Source: Varroa destructor
Taxonomy: Eukaryota > Arthropoda > Arachnida > Mesostigmata > Varroidae
Length of the DNA: 64,000 nucleotides
Assembly (NCBI RefSeq): GCF_002443255.2
Contig: NW_019211460.1
Location: 25,774,882-25,838,881 of the forward strand
Direction: 5' to 3'
Made by a program: the position numbers and the translations under genes. The notes beneath the pieces are model-generated. The model was not told the origin of the DNA and searched no databases. It saw nothing but the letters and a program-made list of their open reading frames with translations. Within the stretch, counting starts at the first letter, position 1, and each line of letters opens with the position of its first letter. Positions 50,477 through 63,062 of this stretch are shown in pieces.

Positions 50477-51656
50477 TGATTATAACTATTATTATACCTA
50501 TGTGTAGAAATAACGATCAATATTGATATGTTTATATATTTCTTTATTTATCTTAAAAATCCTATATAGCTTATGGCGCCCAGTAGGAATAGATCGGTAG
50601 CCTCTGGGTTAAATACACAAAACTGAATAACATCTTGAATTCAGGCTGGGCAGAAATATTTACATATCTGCGACTAGTCTCAGTCGGGTGCCGATAAGCA
50701 TTTACTATTTGCCTAGACCCGGGCTTTTTTAAAGCTTTTCATCGTATTCTAGAATGTAACAGCACAATAAACATGCCGTCAATGTGCACTACTACGAATT
50801 TCACGATTATTTGCTTATAGGCTTTGTATATAGGTAATACAGTTTTATTCAAAGGACGTGTAGTCTAAATAATTTTCAACCTGGCCTTCGTTTTCCTTTT
50901 GCTTTAATATTTTGCCAGCTTATACTATAAGGCCAAGTGAAACGGCATGGGTCGTGTGGATGTCTTAAGTAATATCGGTTTGACTATTGGAATGAAGCGT
51001 GTCCTTTGTTCCTAGCGTTCCTGTAGTAGCACACTAGCCTGCTCGTCTGGTTTACAGCTCCCCCTAAAGATAGCTTGTACAGCCCTTGCACACATCTCTG
51101 ATGATTGTTTTGAATTGTACTGGGCAACACAAACTGATACATTCGCGAATTTCGACCTGTATGATTGATAAGGTGAATGATACCTGTTTTTGAAACAAGC
51201 ACATTACTATACGTATTTTGAAATACGCTTCTCTCTTTAATATTATGCAAGGATATCAATTTTTTTTTACGTATTTGCGAAGAAACGCGCAGTTTTCAAT
51301 GGCGTGTGTCATATTAGGTTTAAAAGGTTATGTCCGATATATCTTTTTAGTTGCCCGATTGGGTATGGAGTAATCCCAGAAACATGATTTTAAAAAAGTC
51401 GCAATAAAAGTTTAACAGGCTCATATTGTATAAACAAGAAATGCATCTGACAAACTTCTAGCTTCGATAACGCCTGTGTCTTATTCAAGACACAGGCGTT
51501 ATTGATGCAGTACAGTGACGGGTAATATCGTTTTGCCGGTACTCAATATTGTCTGAGCAAGCTCATCTGGTTTCGGCCACAGGTAGCACTTTAATATGTC
51601 TCCGTAGCAACTACATAACAAATAATAAGCAACACGATGTCAGTCTATGCTATCGT
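50477..51656. other. Intergenic with one strong hairpin
   Basis: No supported gene. Holds the 16-bp perfect inverted repeat at 51467-51502. Confidence 0.6.
51467..51502. repeat. Perfect 16-bp inverted repeat with a 4-nt loop
   Basis: Left arm 51467-51482 (ATAACGCCTGTGTCTT), loop ATTC, right arm 51487-51502 the exact reverse complement. A G-T and a C-G pair extend it to 18. It is GC-containing, unlike the simple AT palindromes elsewhere, and would form a very stable hairpin. No flanking gene explains it. Confidence 0.9.
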
Positions 51657-51896
51657 CTACATAATAGGCCTACTACAGTTCCATAAGTGATTGCGTGAAA
51701 ATGATGTGAGGGTTATCATTTGCCCGTGGGTGGCATGCAAGTTTTTGTTGCGTACTGATTCAGTTCGGTAGAAGTACGAACCGACTGGGCAGGCGATTCG
51801 CAATGCAAACAAAACAAAAACCCAGAATTCCATTGCAGCTACTCTTCGGCCCAAGCAGCAAACGACACCTTGCATCGCCCACAGATTTGAGGTCAT
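51657..51896 (-). CDS. Possible small secreted protein or first exon
   Basis: Minus-strand ORF with several in-frame ATGs. The ATG in context GCTGCAATGGAA (about 51833) has a strong start context and opens a textbook signal peptide (MEFWVFVLFALRIACPVGS) followed by a 39-residue polar chain with one cysteine. It may be a short secreted peptide or the first exon of a longer gene. It shares DNA with the other-frame ORF at 51760-52137; only one is likely to be real. Confidence 0.25.
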   Translation of the reverse strand: MTSNLWAMQGVVCCLGRRVAAMEFWVFVLFALRIACPVGSYFYRTESVRNKNLHATHGQMITLTSFSRNHLWNCSRPIM

Positions 51897-52137
51897 GAGT
51901 TGACTGTATCTGTAAAACCCAACACCGAGGTTTTCTTGCTGGACATATCAGGTAGTAGCGTACAACAGACAAAAATGTTGCGATCGGCGAGATACTGAGG
52001 GGTTCGGCCTTCTTAGTATACATCCAGCCATCTGCCTCTGTGTATCCACATGGTAGCAGAAAGGTAAACAGTTTACAATCCGTAAATATCTGGGAAAGAA
52101 AATATACTCGATAACCGATGTTCATTATGTCTTTCAT
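51760..52137 (-). CDS. Uncharacterised Cys-containing ORF, 125 aa (alternative to the overlapping frame)
   Basis: Minus-strand ORF from the ATG at 52137, MKDIMNIGYRVYFLSQIFTD. It has nine cysteines scattered along its length and short hydrophobic patches, but no clear signal peptide at the start. At 125 codons it is longer than expected for most chance frames here. Its last third overlaps the signal-peptide frame described separately. No family recognised. Confidence 0.2.
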   Translation of the reverse strand: MKDIMNIGYRVYFLSQIFTDCKLFTFLLPCGYTEADGWMYTKKAEPLSISPIATFLSVVRYYLICPARKPRCWVLQIQSTHDLKSVGDARCRLLLGPKSSCNGILGFCFVCIANRLPSRFVLLPN

Positions 52138-52412
52138 TGTCAACGACAATAACGTAGGTTTTGATACGACTCATACGGCATGGTAGGTCCAAATTTGCCT
52201 GCTCGTTTATAGGCAGGCTGTGTCTTGTCTGTCAGATTTAATAACACATTGATGGACAGTTAAGTAATAATAGTCCGACGTGTATAATGGCAACCAACAA
52301 GCAGAAATCGACAAAACTAAGACACCGCGATGAATGGTTGGCGTCAAAATGATGGACCACCAACGGCAAAAATCTATTTCTCATGTTTTTCTAGGTTATA
52401 CTCTGATTAAAT

Positions 52413-52449
52413 ATTAACCCCGTAGGAAATAATATTTCCTATGGTTAAT
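52413..52449. repeat. Interrupted inverted repeat, 9 bp + 7 bp arms
   Basis: Inner arms TAGGAAATA and TATTTCCTA around one base, outer arms ATTAACC and GGTTAAT, separated by 3 nt on one side and 1 nt on the other. Near-palindromic over 37 nt. No function assigned. Confidence 0.8.
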
Positions 52450-53784
52450 GTACTTAAACCGTTACTTCAGGTTGTACAAAATGAAGTGTGTCCAGGTCCA
52501 AATTTGAAATACGCGTCCCTCGACCTAATGGGTATGTTACAACTGCGCTCTGGCGACGTCACATGAGTTGTCTTAAGGGGCTGAATATCTCGCTGCTTTG
52601 AAGGAAGCACCAGTTTCTTTGTGATGAAGTATCGAGATCGACTTTTCTCCGAAGATGAATTAAACATTCGAAATATGAGCAAATGTGGCAAAACAATACG
52701 ACACAAACGCTCGTTGTAGTACAAATGATCTTGTGTTCTGTTCCCGTGATGGCGCAGTGATTTCGTGTTTGCCTACAAAATATAGAGACAAATTAAGTGG
52801 TCAAAATCGGGTGCAGGAAGAGGCTAACCGTAATGCCCAATAGCAGTACAGCAAAATTTGAAGCATCGATTCAAGTCATCTTGTGTTTTCTATTTAGCAT
52901 TTATTAAATAAACACACGAAACAAGCTAATTAAAGAAAAAAACGAAGTGATAATCTGTGGTAAAACTATATACTCTAAGAATAGATTTTTATCTGCCAAA
53001 TAGATAGCGTCACCAGTTAAAAGTCGAAATGAATACGCGACCAACGTAAGTCAGCGGCACGGCCTATAGGTCAGCAAGCCTGTATGTACCTATACTATGT
53101 TACAAGCTATTACGCTTCGTGCTCATTAAATGTGTAGGATGCGGTCGGCATATCTACCTTGAAAATTTTTCTTAGGCTTCATTTCGAAAAGCCCGTCCAA
53201 AAACATGAACGAATTTTTTCGCATACGCTAGAAGTATCGTTCCTGGTGCTTACATTTATTCAATATAATGATCATCAACTATAATTACAGCGTTAATTAG
53301 GGACTTAAGACACTTACTACTCGTTTTCAACATATACCTCCTTTAATTTCTAACTAGCTTTCTAATAGCAACCGTGCTTCAAGCGATATCGACAGGGGTA
53401 AGCTCTTAAAAGTGTCGCTCACATATTCTACATACAAACGATGTAAACAAGGGCCAAAATCAAATTTTGGACTGTTCCCAGCTCAAAGGTCCCAAAAAAT
53501 GTAGGAGCTCGAAATAGTTAAAATCATGCAAAAAGTCTTAAAAAGACTGGCCGTCGGGGTTTATCTGGACGAGCTAGTGGGCAAATGATATTCTCCTTTT
53601 CTAAACGGTCGTTAAAGACACACGCGTATCTAAAGTGGATTTTTGAACGATTCTGAGAAACTATTTATCATTTTAAATTAAAACCTTACTGACGGCATTT
53701 TCCTAGTGGAGATTCGTTCAGCGCGGAAATTAGATAACAGGTAATCTTCACTTCAATATTAAAAACGACGCACTATTGTTCGCC

Positions 53785-54096
53785 ATGACGAATACCCTAT
53801 TTTTTGTAAAAACAATCGACTTTGGTTCAGTACCAGGAGCAGCGGATGAACACATACCCGTTAGGGCAAACAGTCAGATAAAGTTTTCCCTGATTCAGGT
53901 GCACCACTATCTATACAGCATCGCTAGCTGTACGTTACTGAAGATGACGTTAAAATTCTACCTCTTACTATCCTATATTTTATTTTATAATGGAATAAAT
54001 ATCACCATGTGCCCGAGCTATAGTGTGCGTTTGACTAGGTGTACAGGATCCCCGACTCCGACTAGTAAAATTGATCACGAAGAAATAATAAAATAG
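53785..54096 (+). CDS. Uncharacterised small ORF, 103 aa
   Basis: ORF from an ATG with good context (TTCGCCATGACG). The N-terminal half is mixed polar (TIDFGSVPGAADEHIPVRAN), followed by a hydrophobic stretch (LKFYLLLSYILFYNGINI) and a polar tail ending DHEEIIK. The start context is the main positive evidence; nothing else marks it as a gene. Confidence 0.15.
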   Translation: MTNTLFFVKTIDFGSVPGAADEHIPVRANSQIKFSLIQVHHYLYSIASCTLLKMTLKFYLLLSYILFYNGINITMCPSYSVRLTRCTGSPTPTSKIDHEEIIK

Positions 54097-54180
54097 GCGC
54101 GTGCAAAGCTTGTGGGTCTAAAATTAATCTGCGTTTAAAAGTGTTGAACCTACTAAATATGAGTCCGTACCATGCCCACA

Positions 54181-54200
54181 ACGACGACGACGACGACGAC
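54181..54200. repeat. (ACG)n trinucleotide repeat
   Basis: Seven near-perfect ACG units in non-coding sequence; the surrounding frames are not open for long. Confidence 0.9.
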
Positions 54201-55061
54201 TACGGAGGAAACTTGTGCTCAATCTATATTCTGCCGCAAGATATCAATGGCGTCGCATGGATTCGTTTACTTAGATTAATCCGCTGCGAAATAAAAACAA
54301 GCAGAAGCTAGTGGAAACCTTTAGGAGCGTTATAAATCCTTAATAGGATTATAAACAACGGAAGTACTTTTCTACCAGTAGGACGGCATGCCTGCAAGAA
54401 CCTCAATATCATTAATGATTTGCTAGTTTATAGAAAATATGATCTTTTTCATTATGTTAAAGTTACTGATGACAGGACGCGACGGTAGATTTGTTCGTGA
54501 TAGATAACGTTATTTTATGTTAAAGCTAATTCTTAAGATTAATCAAAACATTTTTATAGCTTTACCGGATTCAAGGCCAAGGTTATGCTTCATAAAGGCT
54601 GCTGATCGTAGTCGAAAAAATATATTTTTTAATCCTGTCTAATGTTACTACAGGCTCTCATGACACCTTCAAAACAAACTGCAAACGCTGCTAGATAGAT
54701 TAGGCCATCTTAATCTGTGTGCAAGTGGCTGCGTTGGTTTTGAGATTCACGTATCACTGATGATGCATTTATAACGCTATATATACAGGAATAACATAAA
54801 AAAAAAATCATGCATGTATATCATCCGTATAGATCATCGTAACAAATAATCAACTACTAAATTGCCGTGGTAGATAAACGAGTAGGAAAGCGCTAACTGC
54901 TAAAATAGAACGAACGTCTCAAGTGAAATTTAATAATAGTCGAGCTCCGATAGCGTTTATATATTGTAAGCCCAGTCATCACAACTCGATCTAACGTGGT
55001 ACCATCAAAATGAACTCAAACGACGTGTATCAATAGCATTAGTCAAAAAGGAGTCCCGGCT

Positions 55062-55092
55062 ACTCTCTCTCTCTCTCTTTCTCTCTTTCTCC
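55062..55092. repeat. (CT)n tract upstream of the asparaginyl-tRNA synthetase gene
   Basis: CT run with two TTT interruptions, about 240 bp upstream of the synthetase ATG. CT/GA tracts are GAGA-factor-like sites in arthropod promoters; here that role is only possible, not shown. Confidence 0.85.
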
Positions 55093-55327
55093 ATTTCGCC
55101 GCCATCTCCACGAGGCATCGGTCGCCCGTTGTAAACTGGCAAAGAAAATGAGTTCATTCGCATCGTGCTGATGCAACGTGGGCTCAACCCGTTTATATAA
55201 CAGAGACGATAATAAACGCATCGGTGAATTCAAGGCAAGCTTGGATGAGCTGTCAATACTCATCCCATGTGCAAAAGCTAAATTCCCGTCCAGTGTTACG
55301 AACAGCAAGTGATCTATAAGCACGAGA

Positions 55328-58300
55328 ATGGGCGACAGAGCACCAATTTATACATCGGAAACAACTGGCTCCGACGACACCGGCAATGGTAGATATCGAA
55401 ACTGGCCTTCTTTAGAACCGGCGGAAAAGCCGGCGGTTCGAGCATACGAACCGGTGCGCATAGTATCTCTACAGTGTATATTGTAAACAGAGTTAACGAG
55501 AGGAGTGGAAAAGCAAGACCACGAAATCTTGTATGCTGTCCATAGCCTTAGCGTGATTCATGTTTCGAATTAAAGGTCTTTATCTGTTAACAGAAGTTCT
55601 GTATTCAGTAGTCTCGGAGACGAGCATGTGTGCATGTGGTGCCTGAAGACGTTTTCCATACAGAAAACAGCTGATGCAATTTCAGAGGGGCATGCGCGCA
55701 TTATTGAAAGCTGGTCCGAATTATGTTTATATTCCACATATTTTTTTCTCGAGTTTTTCTTTGCCCCAACTCAACAATGATCATAATTGGACATAGTCCA
55801 GTGCCGTTAAACGTATTTAAAGATATCAGCATAACCATATGTTTTTCGTCATTCATTTTATAATGTTATATATTAATTATAATGCAATTTTATTCATATG
55901 ACCATTCGACAATAAATAAATAGAAGCCGAGGTTAGAAACTGTTTAAATGATTTTCTAAAGTAAAACCTAAGCTTAATTTGCCAGTGTCAGTTAGTGACG
56001 CGATCCGTGCGTATTGTGATAATATACGCAGATAGAAATGTTGGGGGCAAAAACGACTATGCTTGTGTAAGAAACTTTATTAAAATTATTTAAACAATTT
56101 ATGAAGCAGGAAGTTATGAGCTATACAAGGCTGATACTACTGAAGGTTTCAGTAAAGAAAAGGGTAAATGAGAGGGTATGTCGGGGGCGTCGCATGTATT
56201 TGTGTACTTTATCGTTTCGATTTTGTTTTTGTTAAGATTTTGGTATTCGACGATAAATCAAGGGTAGAGTATTATGAAAGTAATTTCGTAAAAAAAATTC
56301 TTATGAAATAATAATAATAATGCATCAAGTGCTTAGTACGTTTTTGCCTCTACAACTTTGCCATAGACACCTACCTAAAAGAACTTTAGACGAAAACCCA
56401 CTCAAAACATTAGTTTAGAAAACAGGCCTACACTCAGCTAAACAGACCCACTAACGGTGATAAAGATAGTAGAAGCAAATAGTAGACACATATATACATA
56501 CATATATACACACTATGCACGAAGTATTTCGCCCATATGAACATATGTTCTTACATTTAAGCGTGACCTTTGTTGCCGCGTAGGTCTCTGTAGGTTTGTT
56601 GGTTTAAAAAAGTGACTAAACGGCTTCTGTCTATAGGTTCCGAAGGCACGCCGTTCAAAACGGTGTTGCGTGCAATGCATTACGCGAAGCAAGAGCCTTT
56701 TCCAGATATTTTCGTGGACAGCAAGGACAGTAGTGTAAAATATGAGCTGATCAGCCAGGCGCAAAAAAAGAAAATTAAAAAAATATGGGTATGTTTATAC
56801 TAGCTAATATAGTATTAATAATGCCAGTGAGTTAATAGCATGTAATTTCGAAATTACTTCTGCTATATCTGGATGGATATGACATTGATAAGAGCAATCG
56901 ATGACCAACTAAGCTAAACGAGTCGGCTTAGACTTCTACGATTTGCTCTGATTTGCTACGCATATTTCCTGATGTATCAATAATAAACAGAGATGATTTT
57001 ATTTTAAAGGTGCGTGAGTGTTACAAAGATGCTGATAAAGCTGCTGCAATCGAAAAACGTGAAGCTGAGGATGCCGCACGACGCGAGCAGAACCTGGAGG
57101 AAGCAAAGAAGATTGTTATTGCAGAGGACCCCAGTTTGCCCAAAGCAATGGTAAAGGACGACCCTCTATTTTTGTAAAATAGTGACATGTATATATATAA
57201 CTTATGCATTATATATGTACAAGAGTCTACGGACATAACTAGAAGATGTTTTACTGGTTTATAGTGATATACTGACTGTTTTTAACGCCTGCAAATGCTG
57301 GTAGCCTTCATGTTCCTATTTCGTTTTGTCAAATTGGCCTTTTTAGGAGATGAAAATTCGTGAACTTACGAAGAACAAAGGTAAACGAATGCGTGTGTTC
57401 GGCTGGGTACACAATCTGCGGCGTCAAGGCAAAGCTATCATGTTTGTTGTACTTCGTGATGGTACCGGATTTTTGCAGTGCGTGCTTAGTGACAAGCTAT
57501 GTCAAACTGTTAATGCACTCAAGTTGACTACCGAATGCACGGTATGACACCTCTGACAGAAATTATAAATGTATTTACTTTACGCTTCTGTGTATACGTT
57601 CTATGATGTTGCCTTTGTAGAGTACGCAGGTTATCAGTACTACCCATTTCTTCGAACATTTATCAATTGGGCTTTAGTAGATAACTCCAGTCACCTATGG
57701 TATCTTCCTATGGTGTTTGTAAATACATGTAGCTTAATGTTAGACTGATTTGGCTGACATACATTTTTGCCAAAGAAATGAATTTGTGATAGTTCGACGA
57801 TAATGCAGTTCGGCTAGGCAGAATGATATGGCCTGGCTTTAGTGTTTTTATCTATACTAAAATAGATTTTTTACTTCAGAAGGAAGTCTACTGGAGGGTT
57901 GTATCTTCTGGGTTTTTTTTTGTTCGCGGCAAGCTGTCATTCAGTTATTTGTAGATCATCGTCTCATAAGGCAGTCAATTGCTGGGCGGTAGTTTCAAAG
58001 CATTACGGTTATGATGGTAATCGTGTTTTTATTTTTGCAGGTTTTAATCACAGGCATAGTGAATGATGTTCCAGAAGGCAAATCGGCGCCAGGAAATATC
58101 GAGTTGCTGGCTGACTATTGGGAGATGATTGGAGAAGCTCCCGCTGGTGGTATCGATAACGTTATCAATGATGAAAGCCATGTCGATGTTTTACTCGATA
58201 ACAGACATCTAGCACTGCGTAGCGAGACGTTGAGCAAAATTATGAAGGCCCGGTCGGTAAGTTGCTCCTATCTATTATCTCACGATCGAAGTAGATTTAG

Positions 58301-60667
58301 AATATACGCCTGGGACGTCCTCATTAATTACCCTTGACTGGATACAGCTCATTGTAAGCATCCGGTACGTGGTACGTTACAGGTAATCATGCAGTGTTTC
58401 CGAGACCACTTTTTTGAACGTCACTATACAGAAGTATTTCCTCCTACACTTGTCCAGTGTCAAGTCGAGGGCGGTTCTACACTGTTTAAGTTGGACTATT
58501 TCGGAGAGGAAGCCTACCTAACGCAAAGTTCACAGCTTTACCTCGAAACCATGCTACCCTCTCTAGGTATATCTCTAGGTCATGCTTTTATAACAATATC
58601 TTTGTATCTCTTGTTTATCTATCATCCATTTATCTACTTGCAGTGTTATCATTTATAATATATAACAGGTAATAATGCCAGTGATACGATTGGGAACAAT
58701 GGTATTGCGCGCTGTGCGATCTGCGGGTGCAGAAAAGTTCGCACAAGTAAAACTCGTAATTTTACGTTATTAAGCCACAGGTGTGATGATCGATTGCGTA
58801 CGCTACACTTGATTATGTAACGTGTCCAATACAATTGAGTGAAAAAAAATTACTGTACCTATGGGGCGGTCTCTTTTTTGAGGCGTTTCCTTCGTTTATC
58901 CGAAACGTTGGATACTGAGGTTCCTACATGCGACTTCAATGTAAAGCGCTGCTATCAGGCTAGAAGCTCCTACGGTTAAAGCTAAACTAACTAAGCTACA
59001 TCGAAAGTGCACGGTATTAATGTTGCACTCTACCTGATTCGATCAATTCGCAATTGTTTGTAGGAGACGTATTCTGCGTCGCAATGTCATACCGAGCCGA
59101 ACAATCACGCACGCGCCGCCATTTGGCTGAATACACTCACATCGAAGCAGAGTTCGTGTACATAACTTTCGACGAGCTGCTCAACAGGTAACTTCGGCTG
59201 ATTGGCTGGCGTTTTACTAATCAGTTTTTTTTCATTTCGTAGTGCGATCTAAACTTTTCTAAATGATCGAGCTTCGTGATCGAGCTGCAGGAACCACATG
59301 CGTAGATGCTCTAAAACAAGTATCATCTGATCCTGTTAGGCGCCGTTTGGCATAGCGAAATCGATTTTTTGTACGATTATGGAGAATTATTTCATAAGTG
59401 TTTGCGTCCTTCCAGGATTGAAGATATGATCGTTGATGTCGCTGAGCGTGCTATGAAATCGCCTATTGGCGAGATTATCAAGGAGCTGAACCCGTCGTTT
59501 GAGCCTCCTAAAAAACCATTTAAGCGAATGACTTACGTCGATGCTATTGAATACTGTCGCGCTCACGATATCCTAAAAGAAGATGGAACTCACTTTGATT
59601 TCGGAGACGACATACCCGAGATGCCAGAAAGAAAAATGACGGACCAAATAGGAGAGCCGATTCTACTCAATAGGTTCCCTGCTGAGATTAAAAGCTTTTA
59701 CATGCAGGTAACTAACTACACAAGCACTGGTCAGTTATCACCTACGATGATTTACTTGCGAAGTGTTTCCGAATTTTATATCCGATATACCACTTGAAGT
59801 CGTGCTAGAACTAAAAACTAGCTAGCAATAACTTGTATCTAATGTGCGGTACAGTGATAAAGTTCGTAGTGATGGTTTTAAAGCAAAAGGTAAGCTAATG
59901 GAATTGACGTTCAATGCCCCTTAGATTCGACCTGTCGTGATCTACCAGCTATTCACGCAATGTTAGTTACCATAGAATGTGCCGCACGCCGTTCAATGTC
60001 TCTGCAACGGTGAACTGTGTAAATGGAAAATATATCTAAAAAGTCACTTTGTATGTCTGCAGCGAGACGCCGCCGACAACCGAGTTACGGAATCCGTTGA
60101 TGTATTAATGCCTGGCGTCGGTGAAATAGTGGGTGGATCAATGAGGGTTTGGAAGGAGGAATCACTCACAGAAGGGTTCAAACGCGAGAACATCGATATG
60201 GCTAACTATTTCTGGTAACAACGATTCCTTTATTCTTCGCTTATTGTTGAAAATGCATAATAATTAACGCTTAGTATGCATAGTAATACAAATTTTCAGA
60301 CGGCGTGTCAGACAATGGTTCGACCGTTTTTACATAATAATATTACGTTCGAACGACTTGTAGCGTAAATTTTACTGAGTAGAATTAATTTGTATCAAGC
60401 CGTAAACCGTCGTTGTTGTGGTAGTGGTATTCGTTTGTGTAATCTAGCCGAATTATATGTATGCCGATTTATATCGCTCGTTGTAGATCACTCGTCTACC
60501 ATTTGTTTCCGCTCTTTCATAGGTACATCGACCAGCGTCGCTTCGGAACGTGCCCCCATGGAGGTTTCGGTCTAGGATTCGAACGGTTCCTTACCTGGAT
60601 ACTCGGAAGATATCACATTAGAGATGTAATATTGTATCCACGCTTTGTCGGACGTTGCAAGCCCTAA
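55328..60667 (+). CDS. NARS1: Cytoplasmic asparaginyl-tRNA synthetase, complete, 10 exons, 553 aa
   Basis: Class IIb aminoacyl-tRNA synthetase that charges tRNA-Asn with asparagine in the cytosol. Exons: 55328-55388, 56637-56788, 57010-57150, 57347-57541, 58041-58256, 58383-58566, 59064-59187, 59416-59707, 60063-60214, 60523-60667. All joins are GT-AG and frame-continuous: 1662 nt, 553 residues, close to the animal enzyme (about 550). Exon 1 (20 codons plus one base) gives the start [20 protein letters not shown] and splices through a split Gly codon, matching the animal-specific N-terminal extension. Exon 3 is the charged helical linker ([18 protein letters not shown]). Exon 4 begins the OB-fold anticodon-binding domain ([25 protein letters not shown]). 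Exon 6 holds motif 1 ([19 protein letters not shown]). Exon 7 holds motif 2 ([20 protein letters not shown], about residues 325-344). Exon 10 holds motif 3 ([19 protein letters not shown], arginine about residue 527). No key residue is missing. Introns run 126-1248 nt, the first being the longest. The family call is near certain; the exact exon 6 end is the least fixed join. Confidence 0.97.
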
Positions 60668-60804
60668 CGTATGTGTTTGAGTGATAGAGGCTGAATCTTG
60701 AAGTGAGCAAAAAAAAGTACTGACACTGAACGGCAGACGTCTAGATTCCAGTGTCGACCGTATTGGCGCATGTATGCTCGTTTGACCTTTCCATACTTTA
60801 TCTA

Positions 60805-60810
60805 AATAAA
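60805..60810 (+). terminator. Poly(A) signal AATAAA for the asparaginyl-tRNA synthetase gene
   Basis: Canonical AATAAA about 140 nt after the synthetase stop codon, in AT-rich sequence. It is the first perfect hexamer I see downstream of the stop. The position gives a plausible short 3' UTR. Assignment to this gene is inferred from location only. Confidence 0.55.
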
Positions 60811-63029
60811 TTTCTATTCATGGACCTATAATGTACTTAATTCAATGTGATGAAAATGAGAGTAGCTTTACACACTTCGTCGAGCAACGATTACACACAC
60901 AGTCTTAGTATGTGACCATTTCGACCTACTCATGGTAGCAAATGTCGATTATGAAGGCTTTTTTTAAATAAGCACTTTTAGCTTTTTTAGGTATGAGCGA
61001 CGGGGACAACCGGAGTAAATAGGCCGAACTTTCAATAATTTGGTCTTGTTATGATGTTTAATTTTCGTGAAATTATAGCTCCATGCTTTAGGGCATACAT
61101 CTAAGACGTTACTTGTATACTTAAAGGGCTTGATAATAACAATGCTTCGATTAGATTCCCATGCGTGAGCTAAATTGTTGAAGTTGAAACGTCATATAAA
61201 AACGTAAAAAGGCCCGGATACCTGAAGATGAATACGTCGTCATTATTCTATCTAATAAATTTTGGAAAATTCACACGCTAACATAAAACTAGCTACCGTA
61301 CCTAGTCAAAAACAAACGCCACGGTAAACTTTATAATTTCTTTATTTTTTGAATTGTTTGCTCTTTATATTTATTGCATTTGGTTATATTACTTCATCCA
61401 GCTAAATCTTCGCTATTGTCGCCGTCTGACAAACCGACCTAGATGCTTTTTGTGCACACGATCATCAGACGAGAGCGCAGACTATCGCCGAGAGAATATA
61501 TTAGGAAAAATGCCCATAATCTTCTTACAGATAATTATCATCGTAATCAGCACTGTCAACTTATCAGTCTCTCTTGGAAGTTCGCTAACACTCTCCTATC
61601 CTGTCTGTGAATTTTTCAGCCCTCTTAACACACGTTTTTCGCACGTAGATTATACCTCTCTTCCGCTCTCCTCCTAATTATAATCACTATGCGATAGTTA
61701 CATACAGCTTAGTCATCATAATCATCTTTGCCTGTACTCTTACTCTTTTTACACATTTGCAGCGTGTTCAGCATTAATATTACTATTTGACATAATTAAC
61801 TTTCCCCTCCATTTTTCTCCACATTCATAGTTAAGACGAGCTTTTTTAAAGATAGACTATAAGCTATTTTTTGGTTTGTCTTTTTCTTTACTTATATTTA
61901 GTTTGCGCTTTTCGTCGCATATCCCGCAGAGATCGACGATTGTTATCAATCACTGGTGTACACATGTACACAAATATAAATAGTTATTATGTATATCATG
62001 GTTACCTTTATATACTTTCCCTGCTTTCCTGTTTTTGTGGTCGCACAATAATGACTCGAGAATAGTTTTCCTATTTCCTTGCCTGTTGTCATCGCTATTT
62101 CCAAGCAGATATCACAAAAAGGTGCATGTATCTCGTACGCGTTACGATACACGTGACAAATTGGTGCAGAAAGATTGATTTTCCTTTTTATTTTCAGTGG
62201 TCGAATATGAGGTGATTTCTTTCTAGTGTTGTGCTTGATAAATCAATTTGCGTCATCTCTTCGCCTGCCTTATCTCCAGATATCATTGTGAAGGGACTGC
62301 ATAGTTACCTACAAATATCTGAATACTACTCTGTCCGCTGTCACTGAAAGCAATGTCTACAATCATTGCGCAAGCGCGATCTTCTTTAGCAGTACCCGTA
62401 ACTACGTATGGTCTTGTCATTCCTATCAATATGTAACAATACGAGTTGGGAACACTCATTATTTGCAAGCGGTATAATTTGTTCTAAACCTTTAACCCCT
62501 TTTTGGCGTCAATTTGCTATACATGAATTGTGATTGTTCTTTTTATTACTATCATACCACGTGACGAATACCTTGGCCGTTTGACTGGCAGGTTTTTTTC
62601 GATCCCAACCAAGTGCCTCGAACAGGTTTCGCCAAAAGTGCAACTTAGAACGTACACATTTTCTTTCGCTTAGTTTGTTTCTCGATAATCATAGTTGTTA
62701 TTTCGGCTTTTGTGTGTTTTCCTTTCGTATGTCAACTGTCCTCATGAGCCGCTTCAGCGTCTTCATCGAAGCAGAAGATCATGTGATATTAGCGATCAAA
62801 CATGGCAATGTTCTCATGATAAGCTCAGAGCTGATTTCGGTGAAGGAGAAGCCATGGCAGAAAAGGAATTTACTGAAGACTGCTAGATACACTTAGTGCG
62901 ACTATACGGAGTTTCTATAAAGAGCTGGGGCTGTATTTAATTTATTCTTATGCCTCGAAAAGGAAAATGGGGTTAAGCAAAACGTATTATTGCTTTTGCA
63001 GTCTTGAAATTGGCTTCACATATGTAAAG

Positions 63030-63062
<33 letters not shown>

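Larger units (their letters stand above)
52150..55327. other. Upstream region of the asparaginyl-tRNA synthetase gene
   Basis: Non-coding apart from weak small ORFs. The immediate upstream 300 bp includes the CT tract. No clear TATA box near the start, as is common for housekeeping genes. Confidence 0.5.

Noticed and set aside
55060..55323. Minus-strand 87-codon frame ending just before the synthetase start
   Set aside because: It begins at GTG rather than ATG, and its tail is the CT microsatellite read as Arg-Glu repeats.
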